Source: Oleiphilus messinensis
Lineage (GTDB): Bacteria > Pseudomonadota > Gammaproteobacteria > Pseudomonadales > Oleiphilaceae
Reading direction: 5' to 3'
Assembly (NCBI RefSeq): GCF_002162375.1
Contig: NZ_CP021425.1
Location: 1,547,501-1,611,500 of the forward strand
Length of the DNA stretch: 64,000 nucleotides
Shown: in pieces, positions 54,485-61,836 of the stretch
How the letters are laid out: every line of letters starts with the position of its first letter
How positions within the stretch are numbered: position 1 is the stretch's first letter
Notes under the pieces: generated by a model
Seen by the model: the letters and a program-made list of their open reading frames with translations, nothing else
What the model was told of the DNA's origin: nothing
Database searches by the model: none
Position numbers and translations under genes: made by a program

Positions 54485-56047
54485 GTGCGGATCAGAGTAT
54501 TTGTACAGGAGCGATTGGATCTTTTGACAAAGATAACGTTAGCCGCTGACGCGGATCAGGATTTGGAGCACCTCAAGCAGCGCTATGAACTCATCTTACA
54601 GGCTATGGGCGAGGGTGTGTATGGCTTGAATGAGCGGGGTCTAACAACTTTTGTTAATAAAGCTGCCGAGGATATGACTGGCTGGCCAGCTCAGGATTTA
54701 CTGGGCAAGGTTGTCCATGATTTTCACCATCACACCAAAGTTGATGGATCACCCTATCCCAGTCGTGAATGTCCGATTTATCAAACCTTACAGGATGGTA
54801 TTGGCCGTCACGTTGATCATGAAGTTTTTTGGCGCAAAGACGGTACGCGCTTTCCCGTTGAGTATATCAGCACGGCGATTGTCCGGGCCGGAAGAATTAT
54901 TGGTGCGGTTATTGTCTTCAAGGATATTTCCGAACGACGGGAATCAGAACAGCGATTGCAATTGGCATTGCAGCAGGTTGAGCAACTGAAGGAGCAATTA
55001 CAGGCGGAAAACCGCTATCTGATGGACGAAATTCGCGAGGAGTATAATTTTTCTAACCTGATCGGCCAAAGCCCGAGTCTCAAGCACATTTTGAGTCAAA
55101 TCGAACATGTCGCCCCAACATTGGCGTCGGTGCTTATCCAGGGGGAGAGTGGTACGGGAAAGGAGTTGATTGCGCGAGCGATCCATGATGCCAGTGATCG
55201 TAAAGATCGCCCTCTGGTAAAAGTGAATTGTGGCGCGATTACGCCCAGTCTTGTTGAGAGTGAATTGTTTGGTCATGAAAAAGGTGCGTTCACTGGCGCA
55301 CTGCAAAAGCGTTTGGGCCGGTTTGAGTTGGCGCATGGTGGAACTCTGTTTCTGGATGAGGTGGGAGAGTTGCCATTGGACATCCAGGTCAAACTGCTCA
55401 GGGTTTTACAGGAAGGGGAGTTTGAGCGCGTTGGCAGCAGTGCCACTCGACAGGTTGATGTCCGGATCATCGCAGCAACGAACCGGCCAATACAAGGTAT
55501 GATCGAGCGTGGAGAGTTTCGAAGTGATCTCTACTATCGATTAAGCGTATTCCCCATTCAGGTGCCCAGCTTGCGCCAACGGCAGGAAGATATTCCGCTA
55601 TTGGCAGAACACACTCTGCGTCGCTTGAACCAGAAAATCGGTAAAAAGTTTACCGCTATCTCAAACGCGACGCTCAAGCGTTTCAAGACCTATCACTGGC
55701 CCGGTAATATCCGGGAACTGCAAAATGTCATCGAGCGCGCTGCAATCGTGGGTTCTCCCCCGGAACTTGATGTTACCTCGCTTCCAGGCTTGGCCGTAAA
55801 CAGTGATTCAGAAGCCCAAGTCAAGACTGCTGCGCTCGATAGTTTTCCCACTGACGGTGACATTCCCGAAAATACGGCTCCCGTTACACTCCTCACTTTG
55901 GTGGAAGTTGAGCGCCAGCATATCATTCGCGCTCTGGAACACACGAACTGGATTATCGCCGGGAAGCTCGGTGCAGCGGAAATGTTGGGTATGCCACCCA
56001 GTACGCTCCGCTCCAGAATGAAGAAACTGGATATTGTCAGAGCGTGA
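54485..56047 (+). CDS. PAS-AAA+-Fis sigma-54 activator, paralogue of the cyanate regulator
   Basis: The 520-residue regulator has a PAS domain (about 35-150) with HDFHHHTKVDGSPYPSRECPIY and FWRKDGTRFPVEY, matching the PAS of the CynF-like protein. The AAA+ domain (about 180-430) has GESGTGKE, GHEKGAFTGA and GTLFLDEVGELP. A Fis-type C-terminus follows (KLGAAEMLGMPPSTLRSRMKKL). It lacks the extra N-terminal domain of its paralogue. The start is uncertain: GTG 54485 has a weak ribosome site, and AGGAG at 54507 is too close to TTG 54515. It sits directly before the operator palindromes and the cysI operon. Confidence 0.88.
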   Translation: MRIRVFVQERLDLLTKITLAADADQDLEHLKQRYELILQAMGEGVYGLNERGLTTFVNKAAEDMTGWPAQDLLGKVVHDFHHHTKVDGSPYPSRECPIYQTLQDGIGRHVDHEVFWRKDGTRFPVEYISTAIVRAGRIIGAVIVFKDISERRESEQRLQLALQQVEQLKEQLQAENRYLMDEIREEYNFSNLIGQSPSLKHILSQIEHVAPTLASVLIQGESGTGKELIARAIHDASDRKDRPLVKVNCGAITPSLVESELFGHEKGAFTGALQKRLGRFELAHGGTLFLDEVGELPLDIQVKLLRVLQEGEFERVGSSATRQVDVRIIAATNRPIQGMIERGEFRSDLYYRLSVFPIQVPSLRQRQEDIPLLAEHTLRRLNQKIGKKFTAISNATLKRFKTYHWPGNIRELQNVIERAAIVGSPPELDVTSLPGLAVNSDSEAQVKTAALDSFPTDGDIPENTAPVTLLTLVEVERQHIIRALEHTNWIIAGKLGAAEMLGMPPSTLRSRMKKLDIVRA

Positions 56048-56057
56048 ATCAGCGAGA

Positions 56058-56090
56058 CACGAAATATCGTGAGTTGCGCGATATATCGTG
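56058..56090. promoter_or_regulatory. Two tandem palindromic enhancer sites
   Basis: CACGAAATATCGTG (56058-56071) and CGCGATATATCGTG (56077-56090) have centres 19 bp apart. A further AAATATCGAG half-site follows at 56094. They lie 10 bases after the activator gene and about 95-115 bases before the -24 element of the cysI promoter. The first shares the 12-bp core ACGAAATATCGT with the cyanate enhancer. Confidence 0.7.
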
Positions 56091-56176
56091 CCCAAATATC
56101 GAGTATAGTTTGTGTTTTAGTTTTTTGGTTTCTACTAAGTCTATATAAAACAATAAGATATATTCTATTATTGTGC

Positions 56177-56192
56177 TGGTATGGCCTTTGCT
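56177..56192 (+). promoter_or_regulatory. Sigma-54 promoter for the cysI operon
   Basis: TGGTATGGCCTTTGCT has the invariant GG-N10-GC spacing and a good -12 element (TTTGCT). The -24 element is TGGTAT instead of TGGCAC. It is about 43 bases before the cysI ATG. Confidence 0.7.
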
Positions 56193-56234
56193 CTATAGGA
56201 ATTATTATTTCTGATTCCATAGAAGAAGGACTGT

Positions 56235-57893
56235 ATGTACAAATACTCAGCAGAGGATCACGCCCAACTCAGCGCCAGACTGGCCTTATTTCAATTACAA
56301 ACTGAAAGGCACCTTGGTGGTGGTATGACGGACGAGCAATATCGGCCGCTGCGTCTGCAGAATGGACTTTATTTGCAACGTCATGCACCCATGCTCAGGG
56401 TTGCCGTACCTTACGGCATGCTCAGGGCTGATCAGCTTCGTTGCCTGGCCGGTGTCGCGAAAAACTACGACAAAGGATATTGCCATATTTCGACCCGCCA
56501 GAATGTTCAGTTTAACTGGATCGGGCTGTCTGATATTCCAAACGTATTGACGGATTTATCCGAATCGGAATTACACTCGACCCAAACCAGTGGTAATTGT
56601 ATTCGTAATGTTACAGCTGACCCACTTGCGGGGGTGGCTGTGGACGAGATTGCAGATCCCCGACCATTTTGCGAAATAATACGGCAGTGGTCTACCGGTC
56701 ATCCGGAGTTTGCTTTTCTCCCCCGTAAATTCAAAATTGCAGTATCGGGCGGATTGACCGATCGGGCAATGACCGAAGTTCACGATATTGGTTTGCAGAT
56801 TCAAAAACAAGGGCGCCAGGGCTGGTCGTTCACGGTGTTTGTTGGTGGTGGGTTAGGGCGTACGCCCATGGTGGGAAAACACCTCAAGGATCAGCTCCCG
56901 GCAGCAGACCTGCTGGATTATCTGCACGCCATTCTACGAGTTTATAACCGGTTTGGTCGGCGTGACAACAAGTATAAAGCTCGCCTGAAAATTTTGGTAA
57001 AAGCGCTGGGTATCGAGGCTTTCCGGGCGCAGGTCAATGCCGAGTTTGTGCGGGTTCGTGCGAGTGGGCAGCGCTTGAGTGCAGATGACATTGCCTTTGC
57101 CCAGAGTTTTTTCCCATTCCCCGAATATCGAAAATTTGACCACGTGCCTGAAGCTCAGTTGACGCTGCACTGTGACGCGGATACCCATTTTCGGCGTTGG
57201 GTGGAGCGGAATACTTTGGGTCACCGTGTGCCTGGTTATCGCGCCGTTCTCATCCCCTTAAAACGACCGGGCATGGCGCCCGGAGATATCACAGATAACG
57301 AGTTACTCTCGATTGCCGAGCTATCTGAACGTTATTCCTTTGGTGAGGTTCGTACGACACCAAGACAAAATCTGATACTTGCAGACGTGCCCGTGCTGGA
57401 CCTCTATCCATTGTGGCGGGAATTGGCTGACCTGGAACTGGCCCATCCGAACGGGGGAACCGTGTCGGACGTGATTTGTTGCCCGGGTCTTGATTATTGC
57501 AACCTGGCCAATGCGGAATCCATCTCTGTGTCGTCAGCCATTCAACGCCGTTTCGATGATCTTGATTACCTTCATGATGTTGGTGACTTCACTCTGAATA
57601 TTTCCGGGTGCGTGAATGCGTGCGCTCACCATCATCTGGCAGACATCGGTGTTTTGGGGGTCGATAAAAAAGGCGAGCAATTTTATCAGGTCAGCCTGGG
57701 GGGAAAGCGTGCGCATCCTTGCCGGATTGGCTCAATTCTGGGGCCGGCTTTTTCCAGAGAACAGATCCCCTCTGTGGTGGAGCTGATTGTGCAATTTTAC
57801 GTGCAGCATCGAAACGCGGATGAGTGCTTTTCAGATGTATTTGATCGTTTGGGCATTTCTGCTTTTAAGGAGCGAGTCTATGGTCGTAATTAG
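56235..57893 (+). CDS. CysI-type nitrite/sulfite reductase (sirohaem)
   Basis: The 552-residue protein has two ferredoxin-like and two sirohaem/4Fe-4S half domains. The cluster cysteines are visible as CCPGLDYCNLA and SGCVNACAHH. The opening (RPLRLQNGLYLQRHAPMLRVAVPYG) and TSGNCIRN match the Pseudomonas assimilatory sulfite reductase, which also has DUF934 downstream. It would reduce sulfite to sulfide, or nitrite to ammonia, by six electrons; sequence alone does not decide. The next gene overlaps its end. Control by sigma-54 is unusual for assimilatory sulfur genes. Confidence 0.9.
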   Translation: MYKYSAEDHAQLSARLALFQLQTERHLGGGMTDEQYRPLRLQNGLYLQRHAPMLRVAVPYGMLRADQLRCLAGVAKNYDKGYCHISTRQNVQFNWIGLSDIPNVLTDLSESELHSTQTSGNCIRNVTADPLAGVAVDEIADPRPFCEIIRQWSTGHPEFAFLPRKFKIAVSGGLTDRAMTEVHDIGLQIQKQGRQGWSFTVFVGGGLGRTPMVGKHLKDQLPAADLLDYLHAILRVYNRFGRRDNKYKARLKILVKALGIEAFRAQVNAEFVRVRASGQRLSADDIAFAQSFFPFPEYRKFDHVPEAQLTLHCDADTHFRRWVERNTLGHRVPGYRAVLIPLKRPGMAPGDITDNELLSIAELSERYSFGEVRTTPRQNLILADVPVLDLYPLWRELADLELAHPNGGTVSDVICCPGLDYCNLANAESISVSSAIQRRFDDLDYLHDVGDFTLNISGCVNACAHHHLADIGVLGVDKKGEQFYQVSLGGKRAHPCRIGSILGPAFSREQIPSVVELIVQFYVQHRNADECFSDVFDRLGISAFKERVYGRN

Positions 57894-58323
57894 TAAAACA
57901 GGGCAGGTCTACAGTGACTTGCGGCCTCTCATTCGATTGGCTGAGAACTGTCATTTCTCGAAGACTCTGGACCCTGGCATTCTGCTCACACTGGATACGC
58001 CCCTTTCCTGGTTAACCGGTGCTATGCTCGCTCAGCCTTTGTTGGTTGTTGAGGTTGTTGATTGTTCGGATGGCCGGCTATTTTCCCTTGCGCCAGTGTT
58101 ACGGGATCAAATGTCTTTTCGAGGTGAACTGCGTGCGACGGGGTCTCTCCTGCCAGACCAGTTTCCAAGTTTGATCCGCTGTGGGTTTGATTCCTTTCAA
58201 GTACCGGATGAAAGTGATGTCGACTATGCATTGCAGGTCATGCAGCATGCACCCGACCCCGGACGTTATCAGCAGCGTTATCGTGAACAAGATTCCCTAA
58301 GATACCGAGGAGGGCTCGCCTGA
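57880..58323 (+). CDS. DUF934 protein, partner of sulfite reductase
   Basis: The 147-residue protein starts at ATG 57880, behind AAGGAG, inside the last codons of the reductase gene, so the two are coupled. The DUF934 motif GRLFSLAPVLRDQ..FRGELRATGSLLPDQFPSLIRCGFDSFQV is clear. The family accompanies CysI in many proteobacteria and is thought to assist sulfite reduction; no activity is proven. Its stop overlaps the ATG of ccoG (TGATG). Confidence 0.92.
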   Translation: MVVISKTGQVYSDLRPLIRLAENCHFSKTLDPGILLTLDTPLSWLTGAMLAQPLLVVEVVDCSDGRLFSLAPVLRDQMSFRGELRATGSLLPDQFPSLIRCGFDSFQVPDESDVDYALQVMQHAPDPGRYQQRYREQDSLRYRGGLA

Positions 58324-59762
58324 TGTCTCAGATTCCTGTTACCCAGATTGAAAATGATGGCGCACCGCGTCGAGGGACCCACAACGGCCCCTGGTTTGAG
58401 TCGCGCAAAAAAATATATGTAAGAGAAGTGAAGGGCGTCTATCAGCGCATACGTTCCTGGAGTTTGTCCGTCTTGCTGCTTTCGTATTTCGGGCTGTGTT
58501 GGATTCAGGTTGAGGGCAGCCCGCTTATTCATTTCGATTTACCCAACCGTAAATTTACCTTGTTCGGTACCGTGTTTTGGCCGCAGGATTTTGCGTTGCT
58601 GGGTTTTGCCTTGATTATCTGTGCCTTTGGTTTGTTCTTCATTACCGCACTTTTTGGTCGTGTCTGGTGTGGCTATAGCTGTCCGCAGACAGTTTGGACG
58701 TTTATGTTCATGTGGCTCGAAGAGCGTATTGAAGGAAGCCGCCAGCAGAGGATCCGGTTGGATAAGTCACCCCTTTCGGGTAACAAGGCATTGCGCAAAG
58801 TATTAAAACACCTGAGTTGGCTTGTGCTGGCATTTGCAACCGGGTTTTCGTTTGTGGGCTACTTTTATCCAGCCCCGGAACTAGCCCGTGACCTCTTCAC
58901 ATTTTCATTGTCCTCAGGATGGGCTCTGTTCTGGATCCTGTTTTTCACCGTGGCAACCTATATAAATGCCGGCTGGCTGAGGGAGCAGGTCTGTCTTTAT
59001 ATGTGTCCCTATGCGCGATTCCAGTCTGTGATGTTCAACGAAGATACGCTGGTCATTGGTTATGATGCCTTGCGGGGGGAGCCCCGGGGTAAATATCGGG
59101 CACTCAAGAATGACCCGAATCCGGAAATGGCGGGGGTTATGAAAGGGGATTGTGTTGACTGCCGTGTTTGCGTACAAGTTTGTCCAACCGGTATTGATAT
59201 TCGTGATGGGCTTCAATACGAATGTATCGGTTGCGCGCTTTGTATTGATGCCTGTGACGAGATTATGGAAAAACTGGAGCAGCCTAAAGGGCTGATCCGC
59301 TATGCCTCCGAGCGACAGTTTCAGGCACCGTTGGTGGCTTCCGGTAAAAACTGGAGGGCGCTGGGTTATGGGGGATCGTTGATGGTTGCAATCTTCTGCT
59401 TTCTGGTAATATTAATGAACCGCCCCTTGGTTGAACTGGAAGTTCATCGTGATCGCGGTGCGCTTTATCAGGTAACGGGAGTTGGTGATGTCGAAAATAA
59501 TTTCGCACTCCGTGTCATTAACAAGCAGAAGCTGTCGGAAGAGATGGATATTTCCATTTCGGGGGTCGAAGGACGATGGCATGGCCCTAGCCGGTTAACC
59601 TTGTCACCTGGCGAAATGCGAACCATTACCGGGGCGTTGGAAGTGAAACAGGGCGATTTGCAGAAATTGCAGACCCCGATCAGTTTTCATATTTCAAGTC
59701 GTCGCGATGGTGGACCCGAAGCTCATTTCGAAACGCTGTTTTGGCGCCCGGTAGACCTGTAG
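58323..59762 (+). CDS. ccoG: CcoG (FixG/RdxA)-like cytochrome oxidase accessory ferredoxin
   Basis: The 479-residue protein has several membrane segments, the motif GRVWCGYSCPQTVWTFMFMWLEERIEG, two 4Fe-4S sites (CVDCRVCVQVCPTG and CIGCALCIDACDE) and a C-terminal Ig-like periplasmic domain. CcoG reduces copper(II) during assembly of cbb3 oxidase. No ccoNOP or ccoHIS is present. Its place at the end of a sulfite-reductase operon suggests a second role, such as electron supply to the reductase (inference). It overlaps DUF934 by one base. Confidence 0.93.
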   Translation: MSQIPVTQIENDGAPRRGTHNGPWFESRKKIYVREVKGVYQRIRSWSLSVLLLSYFGLCWIQVEGSPLIHFDLPNRKFTLFGTVFWPQDFALLGFALIICAFGLFFITALFGRVWCGYSCPQTVWTFMFMWLEERIEGSRQQRIRLDKSPLSGNKALRKVLKHLSWLVLAFATGFSFVGYFYPAPELARDLFTFSLSSGWALFWILFFTVATYINAGWLREQVCLYMCPYARFQSVMFNEDTLVIGYDALRGEPRGKYRALKNDPNPEMAGVMKGDCVDCRVCVQVCPTGIDIRDGLQYECIGCALCIDACDEIMEKLEQPKGLIRYASERQFQAPLVASGKNWRALGYGGSLMVAIFCFLVILMNRPLVELEVHRDRGALYQVTGVGDVENNFALRVINKQKLSEEMDISISGVEGRWHGPSRLTLSPGEMRTITGALEVKQGDLQKLQTPISFHISSRRDGGPEAHFETLFWRPVDL

Positions 59763-59923
59763 CTGAAAAAGTAACCTGTAAGTCTCTATTCTGATGATGT
59801 TTTTGGTAGGCTTTACCTAAAATGCGGCGATATAATCCGGAGTGTTAGCCTGCTACTCCGTTCACCGGTTTCAGTTGTAAAAGTGACGGGATTATACACC
59901 GTAAATCAGAAGGATAGAGACTG

Positions 59924-60334
59924 ATGCGTAATAGTAAAAAGGAAGCCTACCGCTATTTACTGTATCGCGGTTTTTTGGAAATTCGTGCACTGGAACACCT
60001 GTTTCGATCCCTTCGGGATCTGAATCCACTTTCTTGGTACGGGAAGTTACGTTCTATACAGGAAAAGGGCGCGGTTGCAAATTGGTTGCATAATCTGGCC
60101 TTGTATTCGAGTATCGATTTCGTGCGTTTTGATGAAAATCGATTTTGGGCAGATTATGCTGCTTTTCATGCCCGCTACCCCTTGGTATTCGAGGAATTAA
60201 AAACGGCGTATGAAAGACGCTTGCAGGAAGTTGATCTGGTTCGATCAGTGCCATTGACGGCAGTACCGGACACGGAATCGGCGAAAAAAGAGCGTACCGA
60301 AGGCAGCAATGTTGTTCCTCTGCATGAATCCTGA
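59924..60334 (+). CDS. Conserved-looking hypothetical protein
   Basis: The 136-residue, mostly helical, Arg/Leu/Trp-rich protein has no signal or membrane segment and a charged C-terminal tail. AAGGATAGAGA precedes the ATG. I do not recognise a family. The regular composition and good start support a real gene. It stands alone after ccoG with a 161-base gap. Confidence 0.6.
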   Translation: MRNSKKEAYRYLLYRGFLEIRALEHLFRSLRDLNPLSWYGKLRSIQEKGAVANWLHNLALYSSIDFVRFDENRFWADYAAFHARYPLVFEELKTAYERRLQEVDLVRSVPLTAVPDTESAKKERTEGSNVVPLHES

Positions 60335-60511
60335 ATGATTGCCGCCTTATTAACTCGGCACTGGCCGGTATTAATTGGTCCATCTTGTGTTAGTCTGAAA
60401 AGCATGCTATTAAGCACATAAATTCACCCCCAGTTGGGGCGCCCAGACCGTCAGTTCCTGATGTGGCAAGCATTGCCCTGCTGTATTTTCAATAAACAGG
60501 ACTGACCCAAG

Positions 60512-61675
60512 ATGAATAAAGCCTCCACCGGCATCGAGCTGGCCGAACAATTTTCCCATAACCATAGAACCTCCCAAAACCACAGCAGTGCACCTGATGC
60601 AAATGCCGATCCGGTAAGGTTGCCGGGTGCTTTTCTGGATTTGCTGGCAGCGCTGGTTCGCAGCCCTTCGGTGGTCGGCGCGGAACACTCTTTTTACCGT
60701 GTGCTGCAGCGCGAACTCGAGGAGCGTGGCGCTAAAGTGACATGGTATGAAGGCGTGTTGGTAGCACAGGGCAATCGACCTCACAGCCTGCATCTCTCAG
60801 CACATATTGATCGTCACGGTCTGATCTGTACCGGTCCCAATGAATTCCAGTACGCCGCTTTTGTATCCGGGGCTCGCTCTGATCTACTGGGTAACTCGGT
60901 CAGTGAACAGTTGATGAAAAAAATAGTAGATCGTTTTGCTTCGGAGACGGTTTATGCCTATGAACCCTGGTCTGGGGCATATCGTGGCCGGGGAACGATC
61001 AATCGGGCTTATATTTGTGAGTTTCGTAACAACCTGATCTTTGAATTGAATGGAATGGAGCATTTGGTTGCCGGGACGCCCGTGGCATTTTCGGATAAAC
61101 TGAAAGTGACGAATGAAGCTTTGATCGGGCAGCTTGATAATGTTCTGACGGCAGCCGCACTGGTGTTTCTTTTCGAGTTGGGGTTCAGTGGTACCGCGTT
61201 TTTCACTGCGCAGGAAGAAGCCGGAAAAAGCTGGCGTTACCTGCTGGAGTGGTTTCGACGCTTTGGTGGTTCTACCAACCAGCTGATTGTGGTGGATACC
61301 AGTCCTTATCCAACATTTGAGGTGGCAAGTGAGCAGAAGCTGGTGTTGCGTCACAAGGATGCTAATGCCGCCTTTAATGAAGCATTGACCGAGAAGCTGC
61401 ATCAGGTCTGTATTCAAAAAAACATATCCGTGCAATTCAAGGATGAATATGTTGAGGCGCAAAACGCACAATTACTGGCCCGTGGAGAAGAGCCAACCTC
61501 CCTTGGTTCGACGGAAATGGGTCGAATTATATCGGCCTCGAACGGTTTGGTTGATGGTACAACATTGCAGATACCGTCCTCGGGTTATCATACCATGGCG
61601 GAGTCGGCCCCCCTGGCGTCCGTAGCAGCTTTTCTGGATGTGTTGACAGATTTGGCCGGAATCAGCCATCAATAA
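60512..61675 (+). CDS. M42/M20-like zinc metallopeptidase
   Basis: The 387-residue protein has metal ligands in the expected order: HIDRHG (His, Asp), the bridging Asp in GQLDNVLTAA, catalytic Glu and metal Glu in TAQEEAGKS, Asp in VVDTSPYP and the last His in GYHTMAES. This is the co-catalytic two-zinc aminopeptidase/deacetylase pattern. The substrate is unknown. The first 30 residues are polar and His-rich without a signal peptide, so it acts in the cytoplasm. Confidence 0.85.
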   Translation: MNKASTGIELAEQFSHNHRTSQNHSSAPDANADPVRLPGAFLDLLAALVRSPSVVGAEHSFYRVLQRELEERGAKVTWYEGVLVAQGNRPHSLHLSAHIDRHGLICTGPNEFQYAAFVSGARSDLLGNSVSEQLMKKIVDRFASETVYAYEPWSGAYRGRGTINRAYICEFRNNLIFELNGMEHLVAGTPVAFSDKLKVTNEALIGQLDNVLTAAALVFLFELGFSGTAFFTAQEEAGKSWRYLLEWFRRFGGSTNQLIVVDTSPYPTFEVASEQKLVLRHKDANAAFNEALTEKLHQVCIQKNISVQFKDEYVEAQNAQLLARGEEPTSLGSTEMGRIISASNGLVDGTTLQIPSSGYHTMAESAPLASVAAFLDVLTDLAGISHQ

Positions 61676-61754
61676 GTCGAATTGACCGCGGTGCTGGGGC
61701 GAAAAGTGTGCTGCAGTGACTTATTTCGGCAAGAATTTTGCTGTAACTTTCCTG

Positions 61755-61795
61755 GGGCCTGTTGACGCTTCATATTATGAAGCGTCAACAGGCCC
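61755..61795. repeat. 41-bp perfect palindrome before ptsP
   Basis: Two 20-base arms (61755-61774 and 61776-61795) are exact reverse complements around a single T. Outer ends are GGGCCTGTTG and CAACAGGCCC. It lies 41 bases upstream of ptsP and 79 bases after the peptidase stop. No T-run follows. A short CCCCGGGG follows at about 61800. Confidence 0.7.
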
Positions 61796-61836
61796 TGATC
61801 CCCGGGGAAATTCTAATTAAAGTTGAGAAGTCGGTT

